Assembly: GCF_006980705.1 (NCBI RefSeq)
Contig: NZ_SBHO01000001.1
Location: 558,001 to 622,000 of the forward strand
From: Tepidiphilus olei
Lineage (GTDB): Bacteria; Pseudomonadota; Gammaproteobacteria; Burkholderiales; Rhodocyclaceae
Reading direction: 5' to 3'
DNA: 64,000 bases
In this document: positions 34,022-43,163 of the stretch, piece by piece
Layout: each line of letters opens with the position of its first letter
Numbering within the stretch: the first letter of the stretch is position 1
Made by a program: the position numbers and the translations under genes
Notes under the pieces: model-generated
Told to the model about the DNA's origin: nothing
Databases searched by the model: none
What the model saw: the letters and a program-made list of their open reading frames with translations, nothing else

Positions 34022-36693
34022 CACATCCCCCCTTCGGTTCCGAGCATCGTGCTGGTGGCGGTTGGTTGAATCTTGCCGTACCCGGGAACCGAGCGGCGCA
34101 ATAGCGTTTCTGGGCTGGAACCGAGGCTACCCAATCCATTGAGTTCGAGTTGCACGAAAAATGCCGTGTTCTCGTCATCAGCAGACAAGGCATAACGGTG
34201 GAAGGCGGTGCGCAGCACCCAGCAGCCGCCGTCATACTCCAACCCCACGATGGCCTCGGTGAGGCGCTCTTCGAGCAAAGAGCGGCTCATGCGCGCCACT
34301 CCGACCCATCGTTTGGCCAGCGGCCACTGCACGCCTATGCCCACGTCTTCGAGGAGATCTCGAGTATAACGGTAGTCGAGATTGAGCACCCGGGCAAAAC
34401 CTGGTTGGTAGCGCACGCCCGTATTCAGGCGCTGCGTCTGGTTCTCGTTGGGGTTGTATTGCCAGAAGGTTTTGAACTGCATCTGTCGGGTCAGGTGTAC
34501 ATCGGCTTCACCGAGCACGTCGGTTCGTCGATCGAGAATGGGGCTCTCATAGGGCATCAGCACTCGAGGCGTTTCGAAATAATAACGTTGACCCAAAGTA
34601 ACGCGCAGGCGTTCCCAACCGGTTTCGGATTCGAGCAAACGCGACGTGACGGCAAAAGTGATCTGGTCGGCATCGGAAATCCGATCGTCCCCGACGTAGC
34701 GGTTGGGGTAGAAAATCTGGGCAAATCCGTAGCCGAAACGGCTCGAATCGAACAAGGGGATGTCCGACTGCCGTCGATAAGGAGTTTTCACGTAAAAAAG
34801 ACGCGGCTCGAGGGTCTGTAACCAATCCCGGCCGAAGAAGGCCGCCTCACGCTCGAAAGCGAGCCCCATGTCGAGCGAGGTGATGGGGATGCTACGGGTG
34901 ATCTGGGTCCTTCCCTGTTCAATGGCTGCCTGATCCAGGTCGTAGCGGCTGTAATGCCATTGAACCCTGGGTTCGAAATGCCACCAGCTGCGGTAGATCG
35001 GCAGGGAAAGACTCGGAGCGAGCACGAACCGGCTCCCGTCGACCCAGTTCATGCCATAGAGACCGGGCGAACCGGCCTGATCATGCCGGAATTCAGTATA
35101 GTGCCCGCCCAAATCGAGCTGAAGGCCGCCGGGAAGATTGAGCGGATCGTGCCACAAAGTCAGCTGAGGCAAACGGCGGTAAGGCTCGGTGACGTCTCGG
35201 TCGACCGTCTGGTATTCCTGCATCAACAGCGATCCACCCCAACCTGCCGGATTGTGGTAATTGAGCTGTCCCTGGCGAACTAGGTGCGAGATCGAAGACA
35301 ATTCGATGCGACTACTCAGATCACGAAAATAGTTTTTGTCGCTGACGGCATTGAGGTCTAGTGAATACGACCAGCTGGGGGAAATCCATTGTTGATGCTG
35401 CAGGGAGCCCAACGCACGGTTACGATCGGCCTGGCGGTCGCTGGGCAGAAATTCCCCACGCAGCTGCCCCTGATAGCTTGGAGTGAGGTAGCGGTATTCC
35501 CCCCCCAGTTGTACCCCACGCTTGGCCATCAGACGCGTCGTCAGGGTGGCGTCGTAATTCGGGGCCAAGTTAAAGTAATACGGAACCGCCACGTCGAATC
35601 CGGACTGGGTGGACATCCCCGCGGTTGGCGTAAGGAAACCAGACTTTCGCTCTTTGCTCAGCGGAAATTCGGCGTAAGGCGCAGCCAGGATCGGCACTCC
35701 GTGCAGAACGAGCGACATGTTCCTTGCCTGCCCCTGGTTTCGGTCATAGTCAAGCTTTAGCTCATTGGCTTTGACGTACCAGGCCGGATCCGGGGCAGGA
35801 CAGCTCGTCCAGGTGCCCCTGAGCAGGCGATACTGGTTTTCCCCTTCGAAGAAGAGCTTCTGCCCTTGACCGTGACCCGCGCGGCTCTGATCCTTGACGT
35901 GCTCCGGTGGGTCATAGCGATAGACCGGCTGCTCGATCTCGCCCTCTTTGGCCGTGACATAGAGACGCCCCCGCGGTCCCTCGACCTGGAAGCCCTTGGC
36001 CGTGTCCTGGATGACGACTCGTCCCTCGCCGCTCGCCTCATCGGTGAGCTCGTCGAAGCGCAAGCGATCCCCTCGGATGCGAAGACTGTCTCGTATGATT
36101 ACAGCATTACCTATGGCTTCGACGGCAACCCCCCGCTCGCCGCGGATCTCGTCGGCTTCGACGATCGTTCCCTGAGGCAGGAGGGAGGTTTCGGTGCCAC
36201 TCACCGCATCGGCAGGAAGGCGGATACGAGGCGCTTGCTGGGAGCTGGACGTCGCACCGGGCTGCACCGCGGGCAAAGAAGCCGGAGCGGGGCTCGATGA
36301 CGTTTGGGGCGAGGCGGGAGGAGGAGTCGGGGTGAGCGGCGCAGCGTCCTCCGATGCGGATTCGGGCTCGACCGTGGCGGAAAGGGGAACAGGGGGCGGC
36401 GGTGTCGGCGAATCTTGCTGCGACACCGAGGGTCGTGGCGCGCTTACCGGCGGTAAAGGCTGAGCGGTTCCTTCCGTTGGCGAAGGAACGACGGTAACCG
36501 AGGCTCCAGAGGGCGTCGCCGTAGGCGAAGTTGGTGCGACGAGGACGGGCTTGGGCGCCGGTGGCAGGCCAAGGAGCTCCGGTTTCACCGGTAAAGGCGA
36601 CAAGGGTTGGGCGATCGCTCGGGCACACGGCAGACTCCAGGCCAGGAACACCGCTGCCCAGGCAAGCAAACCAAAATTTTCCCCGTCACGCAA
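34021..36693 (-). CDS. lptD: LPS-assembly outer-membrane protein LptD
   Basis: An 890-residue LptD that inserts lipopolysaccharide into the outer membrane with LptE. The order is signal peptide (to about residue 28), a Pro/Ser/Thr/Ala-rich low-complexity stretch (about 30-160), an OstA/LptA-like periplasmic domain (EADEIRGERG to about 290), and a C-terminal beta-barrel. The TTG start at 36693 is supported by GGGGGAG about 7 nt upstream; no ATG fits. Cysteines visible in the mature part are in TSCPAP (about 294) and GGCW near the end, where E. coli has a CC pair. First gene of the lptD-surA-pdxA-ksgA unit. Confidence 0.93.
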   Translation of the reverse strand: MRDGENFGLLAWAAVFLAWSLPCARAIAQPLSPLPVKPELLGLPPAPKPVLVAPTSPTATPSGASVTVVPSPTEGTAQPLPPVSAPRPSVSQQDSPTPPPPVPLSATVEPESASEDAAPLTPTPPPASPQTSSSPAPASLPAVQPGATSSSQQAPRIRLPADAVSGTETSLLPQGTIVEADEIRGERGVAVEAIGNAVIIRDSLRIRGDRLRFDELTDEASGEGRVVIQDTAKGFQVEGPRGRLYVTAKEGEIEQPVYRYDPPEHVKDQSRAGHGQGQKLFFEGENQYRLLRGTWTSCPAPDPAWYVKANELKLDYDRNQGQARNMSLVLHGVPILAAPYAEFPLSKERKSGFLTPTAGMSTQSGFDVAVPYYFNLAPNYDATLTTRLMAKRGVQLGGEYRYLTPSYQGQLRGEFLPSDRQADRNRALGSLQHQQWISPSWSYSLDLNAVSDKNYFRDLSSRIELSSISHLVRQGQLNYHNPAGWGGSLLMQEYQTVDRDVTEPYRRLPQLTLWHDPLNLPGGLQLDLGGHYTEFRHDQAGSPGLYGMNWVDGSRFVLAPSLSLPIYRSWWHFEPRVQWHYSRYDLDQAAIEQGRTQITRSIPITSLDMGLAFEREAAFFGRDWLQTLEPRLFYVKTPYRRQSDIPLFDSSRFGYGFAQIFYPNRYVGDDRISDADQITFAVTSRLLESETGWERLRVTLGQRYYFETPRVLMPYESPILDRRTDVLGEADVHLTRQMQFKTFWQYNPNENQTQRLNTGVRYQPGFARVLNLDYRYTRDLLEDVGIGVQWPLAKRWVGVARMSRSLLEERLTEAIVGLEYDGGCWVLRTAFHRYALSADDENTAFFVQLELNGLGSLGSSPETLLRRSVPGYGKIQPTATSTMLGTEGGM

Positions 36694-36776
36694 AATCGGA
36701 CTCCCCCGAAGTCACGGGCACACAGCCTCGGCTTTGATAAAATCGTCCGCCATTGTACCGCAAGGAACCCGCCCTC

Positions 36777-37772
36777 ATGGATCGCTTCGCGCGCCTGCGC
36801 CATTGGTTGGCCGATCTCGGCATTGCCGCCGAACCTCGTCCGGCGAGCGCCGATGCCAGCTTTCGCCGCTACTGGCGCGTTGCCCTGCCGGAAGGCGGCA
36901 CGCGCATCGTCATGGATGCCCCGCCCGACAAGGAGCCTATCGGCCAGTGGCTCGCCGTGCAGAGGCTGCTGCATGATTCCGGCATCGCCGTGCCGCGCGT
37001 GGAGGCGGTCGATGCGAGCGAGGGCTTCGTTCTCATGGAAGATTTCGGCGATCGACCCTACGCCGGCAACGTTTCCCCAGAATCCGCCCACGAGCGCTAC
37101 GCCCAGGCCATGGGAACGCTCGCCACCCTGCAGGCCCTGCCGCGCCCCGATTGGCTGCCGGAATATGATCGGGAAAAACTGCTCACCGAGCTGAGCCTCT
37201 TTCCCGAATGGTACGTGCGTCGCCACCTGGGTGTGACCCTCACGCCGAGCGAAGAAGCAATGCTCGAGCGCCTCTTCGCGGTACTGGTGGAACGGGCGCT
37301 CGCGCAACCGCGGGTCTTCGTGCATCGCGACTACCACGGCCGCAACCTGATGCTGCTCGACGAGGGGCGCGGTCCGGGCGTACTCGATTTTCAGGATGCG
37401 GTCTGGGGCCCGATCACGTACGACGCGGTCTCCCTCTTCAAGGATGCCTACGTCGATCTGACCGAAGAATTCGCGCTCGACCTGCTGGTACGCTATTGGC
37501 AGGTGGCCAAGCGCCTGGGGCTGCCGATCCACGCCGAGTTCGAGTCCTTTTATACCGACTACGAGTGGATGGGCGTACAGCGTCACCTCAAGGTGCTGGG
37601 CATCTTCGCCCGGCTCGCACATCGCGACGGCAAGACGAGCTACCTCGAAGACCTGCCGCGCGTGCGCCGTCATTTGTTGCTGGCGAGCCGCCGCTACGGG
37701 GAACTCGCCCCCTTGCGCCGATTGCTGGAGCGTCTGCATCCGGAGGATCTGGCTGTTGGGTACACCTTCTGA
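36777..37772 (+). CDS. amgK: AmgK-type N-acetylmuramate/N-acetylglucosamine 1-kinase
   Basis: A 331-residue kinase of the aminoglycoside phosphotransferase fold. In peptidoglycan recycling it phosphorylates MurNAc at C1, feeding MurU. The catalytic loop reads VFVHRDYHGRNLM and the metal-binding loop VLDFQDAVWGP. ATG 36777 follows AAGGA; the TTG at 36753 is in frame but less likely. It is divergent from lptD and followed 7 bp later by murU, the same arrangement as in Pseudomonas. Confidence 0.92.
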   Translation: MDRFARLRHWLADLGIAAEPRPASADASFRRYWRVALPEGGTRIVMDAPPDKEPIGQWLAVQRLLHDSGIAVPRVEAVDASEGFVLMEDFGDRPYAGNVSPESAHERYAQAMGTLATLQALPRPDWLPEYDREKLLTELSLFPEWYVRRHLGVTLTPSEEAMLERLFAVLVERALAQPRVFVHRDYHGRNLMLLDEGRGPGVLDFQDAVWGPITYDAVSLFKDAYVDLTEEFALDLLVRYWQVAKRLGLPIHAEFESFYTDYEWMGVQRHLKVLGIFARLAHRDGKTSYLEDLPRVRRHLLLASRRYGELAPLRRLLERLHPEDLAVGYTF

Positions 37773-37779
37773 GGGATTC

Positions 37780-38490
37780 GTGGCGATGGTGCTCGCCGCC
37801 GGACGCGGTGAGCGCCTGCGCCCTCTCACCGACACCTGCCCCAAACCGCTGGTGGAGGTGGGCGGGAAAACGCTCATCGACCACTGGCTCGACCGGCTCG
37901 CCGACGCTGACTGCCGCCGCGCCGTGGTCAATCCCTGCTGGCTTGGCGACCGGATCGTTGCGCACCTCGCGCGGCGCGAAGCCCTCCCGCCATTGCGCTT
38001 CAGCCCAGAGCCGGCGCCGGGCCTGGAGACGGCCGGAGGGGTGCGCCAGGCGTTGGCGCTGCTCAATGCCGAGTCGTTTCTCGTCGTCAATGCCGACGTC
38101 TACTGCCCGCTCGACGTGGCCGCTTTCGTACGCCGCGCCCGGCGCCGGCTCGAAGCCGGGTTCCTCGCACATCTTCTGCTCGTCCCCAATCCGGTACACC
38201 ACCCCCAAGGAGACTTTGCCCTGGGAGCAAATGCCTTGGTGTATCCTGATGCCAAGGAGGCTCGCGGCGAACCGCTCACGTTTGCCGGTATCGGCTTTTA
38301 CCGCGCGGATTTCTTCCGGCCGCTGCCTGCCGGAGTGCGCGCACCGCTCGCGCCTCTCTTGCGCGCAGCGATGCAAGAGAGCAAGGTGAGCGGGGAGCGC
38401 TACGATGGCCTGTGGGTCGACGTCGGCACCCCCGAACGATTGCACGCCCTGCGCCGCCAGTTGTCGGCAGCACCCGAGGAGAGCGAATGA
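37780..38490 (+). CDS. murU: N-acetylmuramate alpha-1-phosphate uridylyltransferase MurU
   Basis: A 236-residue nucleotidyltransferase that turns MurNAc-1-phosphate into UDP-MurNAc, bypassing de novo synthesis (the fosfomycin-tolerant recycling route). The signature LAAGRGERLRPLTD opens the protein, followed by KPLVEVGGKTLI; NADV with its Asp is the metal site. GTG 37780 is preferred, since GAGG lies 5 nt upstream; a TTG at 37756 and an ATG at 37786 are alternatives. It overlaps pepP by 4 bp. Confidence 0.93.
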   Translation: MAMVLAAGRGERLRPLTDTCPKPLVEVGGKTLIDHWLDRLADADCRRAVVNPCWLGDRIVAHLARREALPPLRFSPEPAPGLETAGGVRQALALLNAESFLVVNADVYCPLDVAAFVRRARRRLEAGFLAHLLLVPNPVHHPQGDFALGANALVYPDAKEARGEPLTFAGIGFYRADFFRPLPAGVRAPLAPLLRAAMQESKVSGERYDGLWVDVGTPERLHALRRQLSAAPEESE

Positions 38491-39836
38491 ACCCCGATTT
38501 TCCCGTCGGCCGTTACCACGAAGACCTGAGTGCCTTCGCCAAGCGCCGTGCGAGTCTCTTGCATCAACTCGAAGCCGCTGGCGGCGGTGCGTTGCTCTTG
38601 CCCACGGCCCCCGAGCGCATCCGCAACGGCGGTACCACCTATCCTTACCGCTTCGACAGCGATTTCTACTACCTCACCGGCTACATCGAACCAGACGCCT
38701 GGCTGTTGCTGCGTACCTACGAAGAACCGCGCAGCGCGCTTTTTTGCCGCGACCGCGACCCGGAAAAAGAGTTGTGGGAAGGGCGTCGTCTGGGCGTGGC
38801 CGCCGCCCCCCAGGCATTGGGGTTGGAAGCGGCTTTCCCGCTCGCCGAGCTCGACACGAAGCTGCCGGAACTTCTCGCCGGCACGCCGGCGCTGTGGTTG
38901 CCGCTGGCGGAGAGCGAGGAGATCGACGCCCGCCTGCGGCGGCTGCTACCGAATCTGCGCACCAAGGCCCGCCTCGGCCCACCGGCACCGGCCACGCTGC
39001 ACGACGCCCGCGCGCTCATCGGACGCATGCGCCGCGTCAAGGATGCCTTCGAGCTCGACCTGATGCAGCGCAGTGCGAGCATCGCCGCCCATGCCCACCG
39101 CCGCGCCATGCGCGTCTGCCGCCCCGGCGTGCATGAATACACGCTGGAAGCGGAACTGATCGCCGAATTCCGCCGCCACGGCGCCCAAGGCCCCTCCTAC
39201 CCCTCCATCGTCGCCGGCGGCGCCAATGCCTGCATCCTGCACTACACCGACAACCGCTCGCGGCTGAAAGCGGGCGAGCTCGTACTCATCGACGCGGGCT
39301 GCGAATACGACGGTTACGCATCGGACATCACCCGCACTTTCCCCGTGGATGGGCGATTCCGCCCGCCGCAGCGCCTACTCTACGACCTCGTGCTCGCGGC
39401 GCAGGAGGCGGCGATCGCCGCGATCCGCCCCGGCGCCACCTTCGACGAACCCCACCAGGCGGCGGTGCGCGTGCTCACTCAAGGGCTACTCGACCTGGGG
39501 CTCCTCTCCGGTACGCTCGACGAAGCGCTCGAACGGCAGACCTACAAGCGCTTCTACATGCACCGCACCGGTCACTGGCTGGGTCTGGACGTACACGACG
39601 CCGGGCCCACGCACGAGCACGGCCAGCCGGTCACGCTCGTGCCCGGCATGGTGCTCACCGTCGAACCGGGGCTCTACGTGCCAGAGGCCGACGACGTACC
39701 GCGCGACTTCTGGAACCTCGGCATCCGCATCGAGGACGACGCCCTCGTGACCGAAGAAGGCTGTCGGCTACTCACACGCGACGTGCCGGTTGCGCCCGAG
39801 GCGATCGAAGCGCTGATGCAGCACGAAACGGCTTGA
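38487..39836 (+). CDS. pepP: Xaa-Pro aminopeptidase PepP
   Basis: A 449-residue M24 metallopeptidase that removes N-terminal residues preceding proline. The N-terminal aminopeptidase-P domain contains FDSDFYYLTGY. Metal ligands are visible in DAGCEYDGYASDITRTF (two Asp), GHWLGLDVHD (His), TVEPGLY (Glu) and IRIEDD (Glu). The ATG at 38487 overlaps the murU stop and follows GAGGAGAG. In many betaproteobacteria pepP is next to ubiH, as here. Confidence 0.95.
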   Translation: MNPDFPVGRYHEDLSAFAKRRASLLHQLEAAGGGALLLPTAPERIRNGGTTYPYRFDSDFYYLTGYIEPDAWLLLRTYEEPRSALFCRDRDPEKELWEGRRLGVAAAPQALGLEAAFPLAELDTKLPELLAGTPALWLPLAESEEIDARLRRLLPNLRTKARLGPPAPATLHDARALIGRMRRVKDAFELDLMQRSASIAAHAHRRAMRVCRPGVHEYTLEAELIAEFRRHGAQGPSYPSIVAGGANACILHYTDNRSRLKAGELVLIDAGCEYDGYASDITRTFPVDGRFRPPQRLLYDLVLAAQEAAIAAIRPGATFDEPHQAAVRVLTQGLLDLGLLSGTLDEALERQTYKRFYMHRTGHWLGLDVHDAGPTHEHGQPVTLVPGMVLTVEPGLYVPEADDVPRDFWNLGIRIEDDALVTEEGCRLLTRDVPVAPEAIEALMQHETA

Positions 39837-39852
39837 CCCGAGGACGATCGCC

Positions 39853-40986
39853 ATGCCCCATTCCTCCTCTGCCCCGGAAGTCGCCATCGTCGGTGGCGGC
39901 CCCGTAGGGCTGACCCTCGCCCTGTGGCTACACGAGCTCGGGCGCGATGCCCTCGTTTTCGATGCCCGGCCACTCGCGAGGCTCACCGATGATGCCCGGG
40001 TGCTGGCGCTCTCGCTCGGCACCTGGCGTCAGTTCGAACGGTTGCAGATCGCCGAGCGGCTCCCGGCCACGCCGATCCGCACAATTCACGTCTCGCAGCG
40101 AGGTTTCGGCCGCGTGCGCTTGGAGGCGCACGTACTGGGAGTTCCCTTCTTCGGTGCAGTCGTGCGCGCCTCGGATCTCATCACCGCCCTGCTCGACGCG
40201 GCACAAACCCGCGGCATCGCCGTGCTCGACGAGACTCCGGTCGAGTCGGCAGACGCGCAGGGCGAGCGCATCGCCCTGCGCACGCCCAAAGGAGCCTTCC
40301 ATGCCCGGCTCTGCGCCCGCGCCGAGGGACGGCTTCCCGCCGAGGCCGAAGGGGTCGTGTCCCACGACTATGGCCAGAGCGCCCTCATCGGCTGGGTGCA
40401 CGCCGAGGGGCTCGCGCCGGAGACCGCCGTCGAGCGCTTCACTTCCCAAGGACCCGCGGCGCTCCTGCCCGATCACGGCCAATGGACCTTCGTCCACGTG
40501 ATGCCGCATGGCGAAGCCGAACGCGCCCTGGCGCAGCCCGACGCCGATTACCTGAACCGCTTGGAACATACCTTCGGCAACCGCTGGCGCCTGAGCGAAA
40601 TCCACGGCCGCGCCGCCTATCCTTTGGTGCTGCGCTGGCGCCGCCGACCGGTGGCCGAGCGTACGGTCTGGTTGGGCAACGCAGCGCAGACCCTGCATCC
40701 GGTGGCCGGCCAAGGCTTCAACCTCGCCGCGCGCGACCTCGCCACCCTAGTGGAGCTGCTGCGCGAGGCCGATGATCCCGGCAGCGCCTGGACGCTCGAG
40801 CGCTACGCCCGGCGCCGCGCCCTCGATCGACGGCTCACCATCGGCCTCACCGACGGCTTCGTGCGCGGATTCCTGCCCCAGGAAGGCCTGCTGCCGCTTA
40901 CGCGCGGCGCCGCCCTGCTCGCACTCGATGCCTGCCTGCCGCTCAAGGCGCGCTTCGCGCGGCAAATGATGTTCGGGTGGCGATGA
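39853..40986 (+). CDS. ubiH: UbiH/UbiI/UbiF-type FAD ubiquinone-biosynthesis hydroxylase
   Basis: A 377-residue class A flavoprotein monooxygenase that hydroxylates the ubiquinone ring. It has an N-terminal dinucleotide motif VAIVGGGPVG, a DDARVLALS segment, and the C-terminal GNAAQTLHPVAGQGFNLAARD typical of the family. Which ring carbon is modified cannot be told from sequence; the pepP context suggests UbiH. The gene ends exactly where the convergent lyase gene ends: the two stops form TGATCA. Confidence 0.88.
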   Translation: MPHSSSAPEVAIVGGGPVGLTLALWLHELGRDALVFDARPLARLTDDARVLALSLGTWRQFERLQIAERLPATPIRTIHVSQRGFGRVRLEAHVLGVPFFGAVVRASDLITALLDAAQTRGIAVLDETPVESADAQGERIALRTPKGAFHARLCARAEGRLPAEAEGVVSHDYGQSALIGWVHAEGLAPETAVERFTSQGPAALLPDHGQWTFVHVMPHGEAERALAQPDADYLNRLEHTFGNRWRLSEIHGRAAYPLVLRWRRRPVAERTVWLGNAAQTLHPVAGQGFNLAARDLATLVELLREADDPGSAWTLERYARRRALDRRLTIGLTDGFVRGFLPQEGLLPLTRGAALLALDACLPLKARFARQMMFGWR

Positions 40987-41787
40987 TCATTCGTAGTTAG
41001 CCAGAATCCTTTCGGCTCGGAGAATCACTGGCCGATCGACCATTTTTCCGTCCACTGCCACGGCTGCGCCGCCGGATCGCGCCACTGCCTCGAGCACGCG
41101 GCGCGCCCACGCCATCTCCTCGGCGCTCGGCTGGAAAGCGGCCCGCACGATCGGTATCTGGCGCGGATGGATACACAGCTTTCCCCCAAACCCCAGGCGT
41201 CTTGCGCGTAATGCTTCCGCACGGATACGCTCTTCGTCGTCGATCGCAGGGGTTACGCCGTCGACCGGCGCGGCGATTTCCGCCAAACGTGAAGCCAAGA
41301 CGAGGCCGGAGCGAAAGGCAAGGAGCGCCTCTTCCTCGCCCTCGATCCCTAGATCGACCTGGAAATCGAGCGAACCGAAGACGAGCCGTTGGACACCCTC
41401 GGTTCGCGCCAGAGTCTGCGCAGCCGCGTAGCCGAGCGCCGTCTCGATGATGGGCAGAACCGGAAGCGGTCGCTGCGCCCGGCTACGCACCAAGCCGATG
41501 TCTTCGCTCCGCTCCGCCTTGGGCAAGATCACAGCGCTCACCGCGGGCTGCGAGAGTAGACTCAAGTCGTCCTCGAACCAGGGCGTCTGCGCTGCGTTGA
41601 TGCGCACGGCGACGGGACGGGCCGGATCGAGCCATTCGCGGACGGCGCGGCGGGCTTCCGCCTTTTCTTCCGGCGGAACGGCATCTTCGAGGTCGAGGAT
41701 CACGACGTCGGCACGCGCCGACAGCGCCTTGGAGAAACGCTCTGGCCGATTGCCGGGAACGAAGAGGTAGGTACGGGCAAGCTTCAT
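40987..41787 (-). CDS. ccl: CitE-like (S)-citramalyl-CoA lyase, itaconate cluster
   Basis: A 266-residue HpcH/HpaI (CitE-like) C-C lyase. It has a start ARTYLFVPGNRPERF, acidic metal-site LDLEDAVPPEEK, a Arg in VRINA, and Glu in IETALGY and FGSLDFQVDLG. In the itaconate pathway the Ccl enzyme splits citramalyl-CoA into pyruvate and acetyl-CoA. ATG 41787 was chosen, with GAGG just upstream; it starts 5 bp after the MmgE/PrpD stop. Last gene of the five-gene operon. Malyl-CoA or citryl-type activity cannot be excluded without the context. Confidence 0.83.
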   Translation of the reverse strand: MKLARTYLFVPGNRPERFSKALSARADVVILDLEDAVPPEEKAEARRAVREWLDPARPVAVRINAAQTPWFEDDLSLLSQPAVSAVILPKAERSEDIGLVRSRAQRPLPVLPIIETALGYAAAQTLARTEGVQRLVFGSLDFQVDLGIEGEEEALLAFRSGLVLASRLAEIAAPVDGVTPAIDDEERIRAEALRARRLGFGGKLCIHPRQIPIVRAAFQPSAEEMAWARRVLEAVARSGGAAVAVDGKMVDRPVILRAERILANYE

Positions 41788-41792
41788 CGACC

Positions 41793-43148
41793 TCACTCCC
41801 AGAATCGCGCCACGCGTGGCGCCTGGGCGATGGCCCACAGCCGCGGCAGCAGGCGATCGACCTCGTTGCCCGTGGCGGCCTTGCCATACTCGGTCAGCCG
41901 GCGGAATTTTTCCTCGATCTCGGTCCGCGACAAGGTATTGCCGGGATCGCCCTTGGGTTCATCGACGCGACCGCTCAAAGTTCGTCCATCGACGGTCTCG
42001 ACGACGACTTTGCCGATCCAGCGCTGCGGGTAGGCCGAGTCGACCTCCGGGTCGAGCACCATGTTCACCTTGCCACGGAAGGCGACGACGCGCGGATCGC
42101 GGAAAGCGGTTTCGAACTCCTGCAGCCCGGCGCGACCGAACACCGCGATGAGTCCGAGGACCGTCCCCATGGAGAATTTCGCCTGATGCACCGTCTGCGG
42201 CTCGACCACTGGTCCCAGGACGTCGATCGCCGCCTGATGTACGTAGGCGCGCACCCGCGCGATGTCCTCGGCCTCGAGGCCATGTTGTCGCATCACGTGC
42301 AGCAGCGCATCGGCCGCCGGGTGCGTGTGGCGGCAGGAAGCGTGGTATTTGAACGAGGTCTCGGCCAAAGCCCAACGGCTGCCGAGCCGATCGGTGAGGC
42401 GAGCGGGGTCGGCATCGCGCGACATGCCGGCGCCCATTCCCTGTGGTCCTTCGAGAACGTGTTTCGCGCCGGTAAACCCCTTGGCCGCGAGCAGGGCAGC
42501 GGCCAAGCCGGCCGAGGCCGCATGCGCCGTATGCAGTTGCTTGGAGTCGGCGGCATCGCGCAGGAATTCCCACAAGCCGGCGGCCTGCGTACCGGCCGAG
42601 CCGAAGGCATCCAGCATCTGAGTAGGGGTGAGGCGCAGAAGCCTGCCGGCCGCGGCCGCCGCGGCGAGCGTACCGGCCGTTCCGGTCGTATGAAAAATCT
42701 TGTAGTGCGATCGGCCGAGGAACTCGCCGACGCGGATCCCCACTTCATAGCCTGCCACCACCGCCGTGAGAAATTCCTCGCCGCTGCGCCCCAAGCTTTG
42801 GGCCAAGGCGAGCGCCGGCGGAAACACCACCGCTGCCGGATGGAACACCGAGCCATTGTGCACGTCATCCTGTTCGGCATAGTGCGACGCCGCGGCATTG
42901 ACCATGGCAGCGAAATAGGGGCTGGTACGGCGGCGCGAGATCAGCACTTCGGCCTCCCCTGCCCCGGGCCCCATCTCTCGTGCCAAGGATTCGATCGCCT
43001 CGACCGGGCGGGCGCCCTTGCCGGCGAGCGCCGAGCCGAACCAGTCGACGAAGAGCTCTTCGGCCCGGCGCAGCACCGTTTCCGGGATCGCCTTGGGTTC
43101 AAGGGTGGCCGCGAACTCGGCCAGAGTCTTGCTCGGATGCGCATCCAT
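41793..43148 (-). CDS. MmgE/PrpD family protein, itaconate cluster
   Basis: A 451-residue MmgE/PrpD-fold protein. The family includes 2-methylcitrate dehydratase and cis-aconitate decarboxylase (the enzyme that makes itaconate). Typical segments are DWFGSALAG near residue 40, ASHYAEQDDVHNGSVFHPA near 90, and SFKYHASCRHTHPAADALL near 265. A homologue occupies the same slot of the Pseudomonas itaconate locus, but its reaction there is not settled. ATG 43148 has GGGGA 7 nt upstream. It starts 15 bp after the CoA-transferase stop. Confidence 0.85.
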   Translation of the reverse strand: MDAHPSKTLAEFAATLEPKAIPETVLRRAEELFVDWFGSALAGKGARPVEAIESLAREMGPGAGEAEVLISRRRTSPYFAAMVNAAASHYAEQDDVHNGSVFHPAAVVFPPALALAQSLGRSGEEFLTAVVAGYEVGIRVGEFLGRSHYKIFHTTGTAGTLAAAAAAGRLLRLTPTQMLDAFGSAGTQAAGLWEFLRDAADSKQLHTAHAASAGLAAALLAAKGFTGAKHVLEGPQGMGAGMSRDADPARLTDRLGSRWALAETSFKYHASCRHTHPAADALLHVMRQHGLEAEDIARVRAYVHQAAIDVLGPVVEPQTVHQAKFSMGTVLGLIAVFGRAGLQEFETAFRDPRVVAFRGKVNMVLDPEVDSAYPQRWIGKVVVETVDGRTLSGRVDEPKGDPGNTLSRTEIEEKFRRLTEYGKAATGNEVDRLLPRLWAIAQAPRVARFWE

Positions 43149-43163
43149 CGTCATTTCCCCGCG

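Noticed and set aside
36694-36776. Divergent promoter pair between lptD and amgK
   Set aside because: A TAAAAT box is present near 36738, but no fitting -35 element could be found.
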